From Marinovum algicola (GTDB taxonomy: Bacteria; Pseudomonadota; Alphaproteobacteria; Rhodobacterales; Rhodobacteraceae): a stretch of DNA of 64,000 nucleotides. Numbering within the stretch: position 1 is the first letter of the stretch; each line of letters opens with the position of its first letter. Positions 18,306 through 27,434 of this stretch are shown here, piece by piece. The position numbers and the translations under genes are program-made. The notes beneath the pieces were generated by a model. It was not told the origin of the DNA and made no database searches. It saw nothing but the letters and a program-made list of their open reading frames with translations. The DNA is taken from NCBI RefSeq assembly GCF_900109145.1, contig NZ_FNYY01000001.1, positions 310,001-374,000 of the forward strand. The letters are read 5' to 3'.

Positions 18306-18381
18306 TTCTGTGCTCTTCCGCCGTTCTCCTCGGATCAACCTGCCATAGGCCGGTCCGAGGGCAAACGCCAGTCGTGACCGC

Positions 18382-18699
18382 TCAGGCGCCCGCGACCTCC
18401 AGGTCGAAACAGAGAATGCCGTCCTTGCCGCCCTGGGCGTGTTCGGTCAGCTTGGCGCCGGCAATCTGATGATCAGAATGGTCCTGATAGGCCTGCAACC
18501 CGTCCCAGTCGGTGAAATCGGCGATAAAGCCGTGCATGTAGCCGCGCTCCATCTTTTCCGGGCTTTCGCTCTTGCCGGCGGTGATGCCGAGGCAGGCGGG
18601 CAGCTTGTCCTCGATCTCTTTCAGTTCGGCAAACAGTGCGGCGATCTTCGCCTCGCTCACCTCCGGCTGGAACCGGATCAATACCACGTGTCGGATCAT
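18382..18699 (-). CDS. Dabb (stress-responsive A/B barrel) domain protein
   Basis: 105 residues forming one ferredoxin-like dimeric alpha/beta barrel: MIRHVVLIRFQPEVSEAKI, then HGFIADFTDWDGLQAYQDH, the two Dabb signatures. Members are small dimeric proteins, some catalytic and many of unknown function. The start overlaps the stop of the upstream GMC gene by four bases, so it is the last gene of the sugar-ABC/GMC operon. A role in handling the GMC product is possible but unproven. Confidence 0.85.
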   Translation of the reverse strand: MIRHVVLIRFQPEVSEAKIAALFAELKEIEDKLPACLGITAGKSESPEKMERGYMHGFIADFTDWDGLQAYQDHSDHQIAGAKLTEHAQGGKDGILCFDLEVAGA

Positions 18700-20288
18700 G
18701 CTTTCATCCCGTTGTCTGATTTGATCATCTCTGCCGCCTTTTCGCCGATCATGATGGCGGCGGCGTTGGTGTTCGAGGAGATCACCGTCGGCATGATCGA
18801 ATTGTCGACCACCCGCAGTCGCTCGATGCCGTTGAACCGCAGGCGGGTGTCCACCACCGCGCCGTCATCCACCCCCATCCGACAGGTGCCCGCGCAATGG
18901 TGCGAGGTCTTGGAATGGGTGCAGATGAAATCGAAATACGCCTGATCGGTCTTCACATCCGGGCCGGGCAGGCGTTCGGCCAGGATGTATTTGGCCAGCG
19001 GGGCCTGCGACAGGATCTCCTGCGTCAGCTTCAGCCCGCGGATCGACATCTCGCGATCCAGCGGGTCTTGCAGATAGTTCGGATCGATCAGCGGCGCCTT
19101 GGCCGGATCGGCGCCCTGCAATCGGACGGTGCCACGCGAGCGCGGGCGCAGGTAGCAGGAATTCAGCGTGATCCCGCCCTGCGGCATGGCGGCGACCCCA
19201 TGTTCGATGCCGGTGCCGAGGCCGAGGTGGAACTGGATGTCGGGCGAACGCGCGTCGGGATCGGCGTACCAGAAGCCGCCGGTCTCGAACAGCGACGAGG
19301 CCACCGGCCCCTTGCGGCCCATGACATATTGCAGCCCGGCCAGCGCCGCCCAATGCGGCCGGGCGTAGCGGTCATAGCTGTAGGGGCCGGACAGCTCGCT
19401 GATGCAGTAAAGGTCGAGGTGGTCTTGGAGGTTCGCACCGATCTCGGGCTGGTCGGCCACCACGTCGATGCCGAGCTGCGACAGATGGTCCGCCGGTCCG
19501 AGGCCCGAGAGCTGCAAGAGGCGTGGCGAGCCCACGGCACCGGAGCAGAGCAGCACCTCGCGATCCGCCATCAGCCGCGTGCCGTCCATCATCTCGACGC
19601 CGGTGGCGCAGCCACGCTCGACCAGCAGCCTGCGCACCTGCGCGCCAAGCTTGACCGTCAGGTTCGGGCGCCCGCGGTTCGGGGTGACATAGGCCATCGC
19701 CGCCGAGGAGCGCCGCACATTGCGCTGGGTCAGCTGGTAAAAGCAGACACCATCCTGCGTTTCGCTGTTGATGTCGGGATTGCGCGGAATGCCAAGCGCG
19801 GCGGCGGCTTCGAAATAGGCCTCGCAGATCGGCAGCGGCGCGCGCGGTTCGCTGACCCCCAGCGGCCCGCCCTTGCCATGGTAGGCGTTCTCGTAGGTCT
19901 CGTTGTCCTCGGCCTTCTTGAAATAGGGCAGCACGTCGTCATAGCCCCAGCCGGTACAGCCCATCTGTCGCCATTCGTCGTAGTCCTGGGGGTTACCGCG
20001 GGTGTAGATCTGGGCGTTGATCGCCGAGCCGCCGCCGATCACCTTGGCCTGGGTGTAACGGAACACCTTGTTCTGCATGTGTTTCTGCGGAACCGTGTCC
20101 CAGCCCCAGGAGCCGATGCCCTTGGTCATCTTGGCGAAGCCGGCGGGCAGGTGGTAGAAGGGATGGCGGTCGCTGCCCCCCGCTTCCAGCAGCAGCACCC
20201 GCGCCGAGGCGTCCTCGGACAACCGCCCGGCCAGGACCGAACCGGCCGAGCCGCCGCCGATGATGATGAAATCGTAACCTTTGGACAT
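18696..20288 (-). CDS. GMC family FAD-dependent oxidoreductase (choline-dehydrogenase-like)
   Basis: 530 residues with FAD motif IIGGGSAGSVLAGRL at about 8-22, GGGSAINAQIYTRGNPQDYD as the GMC signature, and the C-terminal active site THSKTSHHCAGTCRMG plus SSNTNAAAIMIG. It should oxidise an alcohol group on the transported substrate or its product. The start at 20288 follows AGGAAG; the gene lies 27 bases after the other GMC gene and overlaps the Dabb gene by four bases. Cytoplasmic by sequence, with no signal peptide. Confidence 0.92.
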   Translation of the reverse strand: MSKGYDFIIIGGGSAGSVLAGRLSEDASARVLLLEAGGSDRHPFYHLPAGFAKMTKGIGSWGWDTVPQKHMQNKVFRYTQAKVIGGGSAINAQIYTRGNPQDYDEWRQMGCTGWGYDDVLPYFKKAEDNETYENAYHGKGGPLGVSEPRAPLPICEAYFEAAAALGIPRNPDINSETQDGVCFYQLTQRNVRRSSAAMAYVTPNRGRPNLTVKLGAQVRRLLVERGCATGVEMMDGTRLMADREVLLCSGAVGSPRLLQLSGLGPADHLSQLGIDVVADQPEIGANLQDHLDLYCISELSGPYSYDRYARPHWAALAGLQYVMGRKGPVASSLFETGGFWYADPDARSPDIQFHLGLGTGIEHGVAAMPQGGITLNSCYLRPRSRGTVRLQGADPAKAPLIDPNYLQDPLDREMSIRGLKLTQEILSQAPLAKYILAERLPGPDVKTDQAYFDFICTHSKTSHHCAGTCRMGVDDGAVVDTRLRFNGIERLRVVDNSIMPTVISSNTNAAAIMIGEKAAEMIKSDNGMKA

Positions 20289-20315
20289 GGGGTCTTCCTG
20301 AGTTTGGGGCGGTGG

Positions 20316-21809
20316 TCAGCCCGCGAGATCGTGCTGGCGCAGATGCGTCCCGGCCCGCAACGCCAGCGCCGCCACGGTCAGCGCCGGGTTCACCGCGGCC
20401 GAGGTCGGCAGGAGCGCGGCGTCGGTGATGAAGAGGTTGGGGTGGTCGTGGCTGCGGCCAAAGCTGTCGGTGACGCTGGCACCCGGGTCATCGCCCATCC
20501 GCGCGGTGCCGCATTGATGCGACGGCGTGCGCCGATCAAAGGGTTTCGCCACAACCACCGGATAGCCTGCCTTGCGCAGCAGCCGCTTGAGCCGGCTGAC
20601 CAGCGCGGCATGGGCCTGCATGTTCGAGCGCTGCCAGTCGAGCACGATCTGCCCGTTTTTGAGCGTCACCCGGCTGGCGGGGTTGGGCAAGTCCTCGGAC
20701 ATGGCATAAAGGTCGATCGAGCGGGCGGCGATCCAGTCGGCCAGCGGCCCCGGCAGGCCGGAGCTGGCGCGCAGGATCGGACCCGAGATCTTGCCCAGCA
20801 GCTGGATATTGCCCAGCGGTTCGCCGCCGGGCCCGCCGCTGAGGTAGAAATCGTTCAGCATCAGGGTCTTCTGATAGACCGAAGGGTTCTTGCGCAGCGG
20901 GTGCAAGGCCAGAACCGCCGAGCAATTGTGGTTCATGAAATTGCGCCCGACCTGATCGGAGCGATTGGCGAGCCCGGTGGGGCAGCTCTCGTCCGCCGAG
21001 GCCAGCAGCAGCGCGGCGCTCTGCACCGCGCCGGCGGCCAGGGCGACGAGACCGGCCTCGATCACCTCGCCGCTCTCCAGTTCGACGCCGCGCAGCCGGT
21101 TGCCCGCGCCGCGCAGCAGCCGCCTGACCCGCGCCCCGGTGCGCAGTGTCACGTTGTCCTGCGCCAGCGCCTGGGTCAGCGCGGCGCTTTCGGCGTCACG
21201 TTTGCCGCCATTGGTGTCGGGAAAGGCATCCCAGGGCGTCCGGGCCCGCGACAGCCAGCGCTCCAGATCGACAGCCAGCGGCACCGATGACGGATGCAGG
21301 CCGAGCGCGGCCAGCCGGTCGCGCAGATCGGCGATGACCGGTTCATGCGGCACCGGGCCAAAGGGATAGTCGCGGGCATGCGGCGGTTCGGTCGGGTCGT
21401 CGCCGGTCTTGCCGCGCACGCTGTAGAGCAGCTCGGCCTCGCAATAGAATGGTTCGAGATCGGCATAGGAGATCGGCCAGCCCGGCGTGGTGCCGCCGAT
21501 GTGGCGCAGGGGGCGGAAATCCTCGGCGCGATAGCGGATCAGCGCGCCGCCGTAGAATTTCGAGTTGCCGCCGACATTGTAGTAGTTGCCGGGGTTGAAG
21601 GCGCGGCCGGCCCCGTCGAGCCATTGTTCGTCCGGGCGGTAATGGCCGCGCGCAAAGATCGCCTCGGGATCGCGATCATGTTCCGAAGGGCGCAGATGGT
21701 GGCCGCGTTCGAGGATGACGATGCGGCGGCCGCTCGGCGCCAGGCTGGCGGCGAGCGTTGCTCCGCCGATCCCGGAGCCGACGATCACGATATCCGCCGC
21801 CGCGCGCAT
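20316..21809 (-). CDS. GMC-type FAD oxidoreductase, divergent (sugar-dehydrogenase-like)
   Basis: 497 residues. The FAD motif IVIVGSGIGGATLAASLA is at 7-24, and GGNSKFYGGALIRYRAEDF and the C-terminal SHQCGTARMGDDP with VNPALTVAALALRAG are the pattern of the branch containing gluconate 2-dehydrogenase large subunits, glucoside 3-dehydrogenases and pyranose oxidases rather than choline dehydrogenases. It abuts the ABC ATPase gene directly (TGA followed by ATG). Its position in a sugar-uptake operon suggests oxidation of a sugar to a keto-sugar or lactone in the cytoplasm; this is inference. Confidence 0.85.
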   Translation of the reverse strand: MRAAADIVIVGSGIGGATLAASLAPSGRRIVILERGHHLRPSEHDRDPEAIFARGHYRPDEQWLDGAGRAFNPGNYYNVGGNSKFYGGALIRYRAEDFRPLRHIGGTTPGWPISYADLEPFYCEAELLYSVRGKTGDDPTEPPHARDYPFGPVPHEPVIADLRDRLAALGLHPSSVPLAVDLERWLSRARTPWDAFPDTNGGKRDAESAALTQALAQDNVTLRTGARVRRLLRGAGNRLRGVELESGEVIEAGLVALAAGAVQSAALLLASADESCPTGLANRSDQVGRNFMNHNCSAVLALHPLRKNPSVYQKTLMLNDFYLSGGPGGEPLGNIQLLGKISGPILRASSGLPGPLADWIAARSIDLYAMSEDLPNPASRVTLKNGQIVLDWQRSNMQAHAALVSRLKRLLRKAGYPVVVAKPFDRRTPSHQCGTARMGDDPGASVTDSFGRSHDHPNLFITDAALLPTSAAVNPALTVAALALRAGTHLRQHDLAG

Positions 21810-22922
21810 TCAGGAAATCCGCAGCTCGGTTTCGGGATCGAAGGCCACCGCCTTGTCCATGTTGATGGCAAAGGGGAAGCTTTGCCCGGCATGGACATCC
21901 ACATCGGCGCGGAACCGTCCGGTGACCTCCTTGCCCCCGAGCTGGGTGACGACAAAGGTGTCCGAGCCCGCCGGTTCGGTCACTTCCACATGCGCCTCGA
22001 CGATCTGCACGGAACGGCTGTTGCGGTCGGCGCCGTCGCGGTCGGTGATCGCTTCGGGGCGCAGGCCCAGCACGATCTCGCGGCCGTCGTGCGCCTCGAA
22101 CCCCTTGCCTTCGGGAAAGGGCAGGGTGGCCTCGGTGCCGTCGGCCAGCCCGGCCATGGCCACCGCGCGTCCGTTTTCCACCGCGATGCGGGCGGGGAAG
22201 AGGTTCATCGAGGGTGAGCCCATGAAGCCCGCCACGAACATGTTGGCCGGATTGTCATAGATCTCCTTGGGCGTGCCCAGCTGCTGCACATGGCCGCCGA
22301 ACATCACCGCGATCCGGGTCGAGAGCGTCAGCGCCTCGATCTGGTCATGCGTCACATAGACGATGGTGGTCTTGAGCTTCTGGTGCAGTTTCTTGATCTC
22401 GGTGCGCATGTCGACGCGCAGCTTGGCATCGAGGTTTGACAGCGGTTCGTCGAACAGGAAGACATCGGGGTCACGCACCAGCGCCCGGCCCATGGCGACC
22501 CGCTGACGCTGGCCGCCGGAGAGCTGGCCGGGTTTGCGATCGAGCAGGTGCTTGATCTGCAACAGATCCGCCACTTCGTTCATCGCCTTCTCGCGCTCGG
22601 GCTTGGGCGTGCCGTGCATCTCGAGACCAAAGACGATGTTCTGGCCGACGTTCATGTTGGGGTAGAGCGCATAGCTCTGGAACACCATGGCGATGTTGCG
22701 CTCGGCCGGCCGGACGCCGTTCATCGACCGGCCCTTGATGGCGATGTCGCCCGAGGTGACCTCTTCCAGCCCGGCGATCATGTTGAGCAGGGTGGACTTG
22801 CCGCAGCCCGAGGGGCCGACGAGCACGAGGAATTCGCCTTCCTCGACCGAAATATTGGTCTCGTGCAGCACCTTGACCGTGCCATAGGATTTGGTGGCAT
22901 TGTTGATATCGAGAAATCCCAT
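21810..22922 (-). CDS. Carbohydrate ABC transporter ATPase (UgpC/MalK/GtsD type)
   Basis: 370 residues. Walker A GPSGCGKST at 36-44, Q-loop FQSYALYP, signature LSGGQRQRVAMGRA, Walker B VFLFDEPLSNLDAKLR, switch His in YVTHDQIEA, and a C-terminal MalK-like regulatory (TOBE) domain from about 240. It energises the two permeases encoded just upstream. The gene follows the GtsC-like permease by 4 bases and is joined directly to a GMC oxidoreductase. Confidence 0.95.
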   Translation of the reverse strand: MGFLDINNATKSYGTVKVLHETNISVEEGEFLVLVGPSGCGKSTLLNMIAGLEEVTSGDIAIKGRSMNGVRPAERNIAMVFQSYALYPNMNVGQNIVFGLEMHGTPKPEREKAMNEVADLLQIKHLLDRKPGQLSGGQRQRVAMGRALVRDPDVFLFDEPLSNLDAKLRVDMRTEIKKLHQKLKTTIVYVTHDQIEALTLSTRIAVMFGGHVQQLGTPKEIYDNPANMFVAGFMGSPSMNLFPARIAVENGRAVAMAGLADGTEATLPFPEGKGFEAHDGREIVLGLRPEAITDRDGADRNSRSVQIVEAHVEVTEPAGSDTFVVTQLGGKEVTGRFRADVDVHAGQSFPFAINMDKAVAFDPETELRIS

Positions 22923-22926
22923 CGGA

Positions 22927-23808
22927 TTATCCTTTCACAGATCCGGCCATCAGCCCGCGGACGAAGTAGCGGCCGGCGACGATGTAGACGAGGAGGGTGG
23001 GCAGGGCGGCCATGATGGCGCCCGCGAAATGGACGTTGTATTCCTTCACCCCGGTCGAGCTTTGCACCAGGTTGTTGAGGGCCACGGTCATCGGCTGGCT
23101 GTCGAAATCCGAGAAGGAGGCGCCGAACAGGAAGTCGTTCCAGATGTTGGTGAACTGCCAGATCACGCAGACCACGGCGATCGGGCCTGACGAGGGCAGC
23201 ATGATGCGGCGGAAGATGGTGAAGAACCCGGCGCCGTCGATCATCGCCGCGCGCACCAGTTCGGTGGGGAACTGCTGATAGTAGTTGCGGAAATAGAGCG
23301 TCGAAAAGCCGATGCCATAGACCAGGTGTACGAACACCAGCCCCGGCACGGTGCCAGCCAGACCCGCCAGCCCCAGCATCCGCGCCATCGGAATCAGCAC
23401 CATCTGGAAGGGGATGAAGCAGCCGAAGAGCAGCAGGCCAAAGAGCACGGTGTCGCCGCGAAACCGCCATTTGGTCAGCACATAGCCATTGAGCGCGCCC
23501 AGCACGGTCGAGATCGCGACCGCCGGCACCACCATGACGATGGAGTTCCAGAAGAACGGCTTGAGACCCGTGGCCTCGACGCCGATCTGCGCCGTCGACC
23601 AGGCGCTTTTCCACGGCGCGACGGTCCATTGGTCGGGCAGGGACATCATCCCGCCGGCCTGGATTTCACTTAGCGGTTTCAGCGAGTTGACCACCATCAC
23701 GTAAAGCGGCAGCAGGTAATAGAGACAGAACAGGGTGAGCAGGGTGTAGATCACGAAGCGCGTGCCGGCCCCGGTGCGCACCACGGTTGCGGTTGCATTG
23801 CTGGACAT
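22927..23808 (-). CDS. Carbohydrate ABC transporter permease (GtsC/MalG type)
   Basis: 293 residues with six predicted membrane spans and the EAA coupling loop ELVRAAMIDGAGFFTIFRRIMLP. The YNVHFAGAIMAALPTLLVYI region is typical of glucose/mannose permeases of the Gts group. The ATG at 23808 overlaps the stop of the upstream permease by one base set (ATGA), giving tight coupling; the open frame farther upstream lies inside that other gene. Confidence 0.94.
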   Translation of the reverse strand: MSSNATATVVRTGAGTRFVIYTLLTLFCLYYLLPLYVMVVNSLKPLSEIQAGGMMSLPDQWTVAPWKSAWSTAQIGVEATGLKPFFWNSIVMVVPAVAISTVLGALNGYVLTKWRFRGDTVLFGLLLFGCFIPFQMVLIPMARMLGLAGLAGTVPGLVFVHLVYGIGFSTLYFRNYYQQFPTELVRAAMIDGAGFFTIFRRIMLPSSGPIAVVCVIWQFTNIWNDFLFGASFSDFDSQPMTVALNNLVQSSTGVKEYNVHFAGAIMAALPTLLVYIVAGRYFVRGLMAGSVKG

Positions 23809-24707
23809 CACTTCTTCTCCCTGAGTTCGGAATAGATGTAAGGCACCATGATCGCGGCGATCGCCATCAGCATGATCGTGGCCGAGGCCGCGCCGATGCC
23901 CATCTGGTTGCGGGTGAAGGTGTAGGAATACATGAAGGTCGCCGGCAGTTCGGTGGCCGTGCCAGGCCCGCCGCCGGTCAGCGCGATAACCAGGTCGTAG
24001 GATTTGATCGCCATATGCGCCAGCACCACGAAGGCCGACATGAAGGCCGGGCGCAGCTGCGGGATGACGATCCGGCGATAGAGCGCCATGTTCGACGCGC
24101 CGTCGATCTGGGCCGCTTTCAGCACCTCGTTGTCGATGCCGCGCAGGCCGGCGAGGAACATCGCCATGACAAAGCCGGAGGTCTGCCAGACCGCGGCGAT
24201 GACGATGGTATAGATCGCCATGTCGCCGTCCTTGATCCAGTCGAAGGTAAAGCTTTCCCAGCCCCAGGAGCGTACCACGGCCTGCAAGCCGATGCCGGGA
24301 TCGAGGAACCATTTCCAGGCGGTGCCGGTGACGATGAAGCTGAGCGCCATCGGGTAGAGGTAGATCGTGCGGATGAAGCCCTCGGCCCGGATTTTCTGAT
24401 CCAGCAGGATCGCCAGCGTCAGGCCCAGCGCGCAGCAGATCACGATATAAAGCGAACCGAAGATCAGAAGGTTGGTAACGGCAGTGTCCCAGGCGCGGAT
24501 GCGGAACAGTTTGGAATAATTTTCCCAGCCCACCAGATCGTAGGAGGGCAGGATACGGCTGTCGGTGAAGGAAAGGTAGAAGGTGAAGATGATGAAGCCG
24601 TAGACGAAGATCAGCACCATCGCGAGGCTCGGGCTGAGAACGATTTTCGGCAGGGCTTCGCGCAGCCAGTCAGAACCGCCTCGGCGGGGTTTGGCAACCT
24701 GTGTCAT
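23808..24707 (-). CDS. Carbohydrate ABC transporter permease (GtsB/MalF type)
   Basis: 299 residues with six hydrophobic segments and the EAA motif EVLKAAQIDGASNMALYRRIVIPQ split over the coupling loop. MALSFIVTGTAWKWFLDPG is a typical family segment. It lies 59 bases after the binding-protein gene, behind a strong hairpin, and is coupled to the next permease. Confidence 0.94.
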   Translation of the reverse strand: MTQVAKPRRGGSDWLREALPKIVLSPSLAMVLIFVYGFIIFTFYLSFTDSRILPSYDLVGWENYSKLFRIRAWDTAVTNLLIFGSLYIVICCALGLTLAILLDQKIRAEGFIRTIYLYPMALSFIVTGTAWKWFLDPGIGLQAVVRSWGWESFTFDWIKDGDMAIYTIVIAAVWQTSGFVMAMFLAGLRGIDNEVLKAAQIDGASNMALYRRIVIPQLRPAFMSAFVVLAHMAIKSYDLVIALTGGGPGTATELPATFMYSYTFTRNQMGIGAASATIMLMAIAAIMVPYIYSELREKK

Positions 24708-24729
24708 GGGAGTCTCCGGGTGGCAGGGT

Positions 24730-24754
24730 GGGAAAGCGCACGCGGCGCTTTCCC
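24730..24754 (-). terminator. Intercistronic hairpin after the sugar-binding-protein gene
   Basis: GGGAAAGCGC, 5-base loop, GCGCTTTCCC: a perfect 10-bp stem in the 59-base gap between binding protein and permease. No T-run. Same position as the hairpins at 1276 and 9152. Confidence 0.65.
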
Positions 24755-24766
24755 GAAAGGTGCCGG

Positions 24767-26014
24767 TTACTGCGAGATTTCGACCGCAGTGACCAGCTCG
24801 TCGACGGCGGTTTCGCTGTCGTACTCGCCGTTGAAATGTGCGGTGATCACGTCATACATCGCGTTCTTGACCGCGGCCGGGTTGGCGTGGCCGTGGCCCA
24901 TGGAGCCATAGAGGTTGCCGCTTGCCGCGGCCGCCTTGAAGTCTTCGTAGGCGCGTTGGCCGCAGGCATCCAGCGCGCTGGCGTCAAGGTCGGTGCGAGC
25001 CGGAACCGAGCCCTTGACCTTGTTGAAGGCGATCTGGAATTCCGGCGACATGATCGCCTTGGCCAGTGCCGCCTGTTCATCCGACACCCCGTCGCCCTGG
25101 CTGAACATGGCGAACTGGTCCGAGTTGAAGGTCACCTGATCCTGGCTGCCGGGGAAGCGGAAGCAGAGGAAATCCTCGCCCGGCACCTTGCCGGCGTTGA
25201 GGAATTCGCCCTTGGCCCAGTCACCCATCAGCTGGAATGCGGCTTCCTTGTTGATCACCATGGCGGTGGCCAGGTTCCAGTCGCGGCCCGAGAAGTTGTC
25301 ATCGACGAAGCCGCGCAGGGTGCCCATGCGGTCGAAGACCTCTTTCATCTGGTCCGAGCCCAGCGCTTCGGGATCGAGATCGATCATCGAGGCCTGGTAG
25401 AACTCGGGCCCGCCGACCGACAGCACCACCGCGTCAAAGAAGGTGGCTTCCTGCCAGGCCTGGCCGCCATGCGCAAGCGCGGTATAGCCGGCGGCTTCGG
25501 CCGCTTCCAGGGCGGCGACGAAATCGTCCCAGGACTGCGGCTCTTCGAGGCCGAGCTCGTCCATGATCGCCTTGTTGGCCCAGACCCAGTTGGTCGAGTG
25601 CACGTTGACCGGGGCCGAGACCCATTGGCCGTCATGGGTGGCGAACTTTTGCAGCGCCGCCGGGATCACTTCGTCCCAGTTGCCCTCTTCGGCGATCGGG
25701 TTGAGGTTGGCCAGTGCGCCCTCCTTGGCCCAGTCGGTGATGTCAAAGCCCAGCATCTGCACGGCGGTCGGCGCATTGCCAGAAGTCACCCGCGCCCGCA
25801 GCACGGTCATCGCCTGGGTGCCGCCGCCACCGGCGACCGGCATGTCCTGCCAGCCGATGCCCTGACCGGCCAGATCCTCCTTGAGTACGTTGAGCGCCGC
25901 GGCCTCGCCGCCGGACGTCCACCAGTGCAGTACCTCGACGTCGGCCGCCATCGCCGGAGCGGCCCCGAGGCCGACCGCCATGGCCGTCATTTTCAGTGTC
26001 TTCATCATTGTCAT
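24767..26014 (-). CDS. Carbohydrate ABC transporter substrate-binding protein, glucose/mannose (GtsA) type
   Basis: 415 residues. Signal peptide to about residue 23 (APAMA-A). The mature N-terminus [20 protein letters not shown], then [20 protein letters not shown] and [13 protein letters not shown], are close to the glucose-binding GtsA/GLTB group. It should bind glucose, mannose or a glucoside in the periplasm. It is the first gene of a minus-strand run of seven (binding protein, two permeases, ATPase, two GMC enzymes, Dabb protein), whose promoter is overlapped by a LacI-type operator. Confidence 0.93.
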   Translation of the reverse strand: MTMMKTLKMTAMAVGLGAAPAMAADVEVLHWWTSGGEAAALNVLKEDLAGQGIGWQDMPVAGGGGTQAMTVLRARVTSGNAPTAVQMLGFDITDWAKEGALANLNPIAEEGNWDEVIPAALQKFATHDGQWVSAPVNVHSTNWVWANKAIMDELGLEEPQSWDDFVAALEAAEAAGYTALAHGGQAWQEATFFDAVVLSVGGPEFYQASMIDLDPEALGSDQMKEVFDRMGTLRGFVDDNFSGRDWNLATAMVINKEAAFQLMGDWAKGEFLNAGKVPGEDFLCFRFPGSQDQVTFNSDQFAMFSQGDGVSDEQAALAKAIMSPEFQIAFNKVKGSVPARTDLDASALDACGQRAYEDFKAAAASGNLYGSMGHGHANPAAVKNAMYDVITAHFNGEYDSETAVDELVTAVEISQ

Positions 26015-26055
26015 GATCGTTCTCCCTGTTGTTGCGCCCCTCCCGGGCAGCCATA

Positions 26056-26085
26056 TTAAAACGTTACAAATCGCTTTTCCGTCAA
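26056..26085 (-). promoter_or_regulatory. Promoter of the sugar ABC operon with overlapping LacI-type operator
   Basis: On the minus strand TTGACG (26085-26080) is separated by 18 bases from TTTTAA (26061-26056). The imperfect palindrome TTnnAACGTTnnAA (26056-26069, central CG at 26062-26063) overlaps the -10. The arrangement predicts repression by the divergent LacI regulator starting at 26277. The operator differs from TGGAACGTTCCA used elsewhere in the window. Confidence 0.6.
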
Positions 26086-26276
26086 GCTTTAACTTTTCAT
26101 TGAACCTCCGTGATGCCGTGGTAGGCGAGTTAAGCCGCTGTTATTATATTAAAATCTCAAGAACATGTGTCTGTCAGAATTTTTTCCAGAAAGATTTCAG
26201 TTGAATCGTTTTAAGTTTGCCGCTTACTCTGAAACCGATTTCGTCGCCCGCTGTGGCAGTTCGTGAAGTGGATCCC

Positions 26277-27320
26277 ATGAGCCCCGACCCCCGATTCGAC
26301 CAACCCAGGCCAACGCTGCGCACGGTCGCCGAGCTGACGGGATATGCGGTGGCCACGGTGTCGCGGGCGCTGGCCGACGACCCCAAGATCGCCAAGAGCA
26401 CGCGGAAAAAGATCGCCGATGCGGCGCGAAAGGTGGGCTACGTCCCCGACCGTGCGGCGCGGCGTCTGCGCACCGGGCGCACCCAGGTGGTGACGCTGCT
26501 GCTCAACACCGATCACGAGTTCCTGGGCTTTACCCACGAGTTTCTGACCGGCATAACCCAGGGTCTGCGTGGCACAGGCTATTCGGTCACGGTGGTGCCA
26601 GACAGCCTCGGGCCCGACCGGCTGAGCCCGGTACGTACCATCCTGCGCAACCGGCTGGCTGATGGCCTGCTGTTCACCCGCACCGAAAGCTTCGATCCAC
26701 GGGTGCGGCTGTTGATGGAAGAGGGCTTTCCCTTCGTCTGTCATGGCCGGACCGAATTTGCCCAGCCGCACGCCTGGGTGGACTACGACAACGAAGCCTT
26801 TGCCCGGGTGGCCGTCGACCGGCTGATCCAGCGCGGCCGCAAGCGCATTCTGCTGATCCCGCCGGCCGAGGATTTCACCTTTGCCCAGCACATCCGCTAC
26901 GGCTTTGTCTCTGCGGCCCGCGCCGCCGGCATCGATCATGAGGTTGTCTCTTCGGTCAATATCGACAGCCCCGGCGCCGAGATCGCCGAAGCGCTGCGTG
27001 CGCGGCTGGCCCGGCCCGATCCGCCCGATGGCTATGTCTGTGTCGGTGAGGCGATCGCCCTGGCCACCATGGGGGTGCTGGCGGATGCCGGTGTGGTGCC
27101 GGGCATTGCGGCCGACGTGGTCGCCAAACGCGCCTCGCCGATCTTCGACAACATCCGGCCGCGGATCGAGACCGTCTTCGAAGACCTGCGCGCCACCGGC
27201 CAGACCATGGCCGAGATGCTTCTGCGCAACATGGATGGCGAGCCGGCGGGCGGGCTTCAGCACCTCTTTCCGCCGGGCCCGGCGAGCTGGCAGGCGTCCG
27301 ATGCCACGGTCTCGGCCTGA
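26277..27320 (+). CDS. LacI family transcriptional regulator (AglR-like)
   Basis: 347 residues. HTH segment TLRTVAELTGYAVATVSRAL at about 13-32, followed by ADDPKIAKSTRKKI and a hinge, then a sugar-binding-like effector domain. The AVATVSRALADDPKI variant resembles alpha-glucoside regulators of alphaproteobacteria. ATG 26277 is the first ATG in the frame; a TTG at 26217 would add 20 residues. It is divergent from the sugar ABC operon and most likely represses it through 26056-26069. Confidence 0.92.
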   Translation: MSPDPRFDQPRPTLRTVAELTGYAVATVSRALADDPKIAKSTRKKIADAARKVGYVPDRAARRLRTGRTQVVTLLLNTDHEFLGFTHEFLTGITQGLRGTGYSVTVVPDSLGPDRLSPVRTILRNRLADGLLFTRTESFDPRVRLLMEEGFPFVCHGRTEFAQPHAWVDYDNEAFARVAVDRLIQRGRKRILLIPPAEDFTFAQHIRYGFVSAARAAGIDHEVVSSVNIDSPGAEIAEALRARLARPDPPDGYVCVGEAIALATMGVLADAGVVPGIAADVVAKRASPIFDNIRPRIETVFEDLRATGQTMAEMLLRNMDGEPAGGLQHLFPPGPASWQASDATVSA

Positions 27321-27337
27321 GCCCGCCAGGGGCGGGC
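27321..27337. terminator. Hairpin after the LacI gene
   Basis: GCCCGCC, AGG, GGCGGGC: perfect 7-bp stem immediately after the LacI stop, between convergent genes. There is no T-run, so termination strength is uncertain. The rest of the gap to 27434 shows nothing further. Confidence 0.5.
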
Positions 27338-27434
27338 AGGGCGGACGGGCCATCGCTGTTGTCTGTTCGCTATCGCACCACATCAGGGTCTCCATCAGCT
27401 TCGGTCTTGGCCGCAGCCACGTTTCCGAAAAATG

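Noticed and set aside
18897-21290. 797-codon open frame on the plus strand
   Set aside because: Entirely antisense to two clear GMC genes; Arg/Gly/His-rich composition and no motifs, typical of a GC-rich shadow frame.
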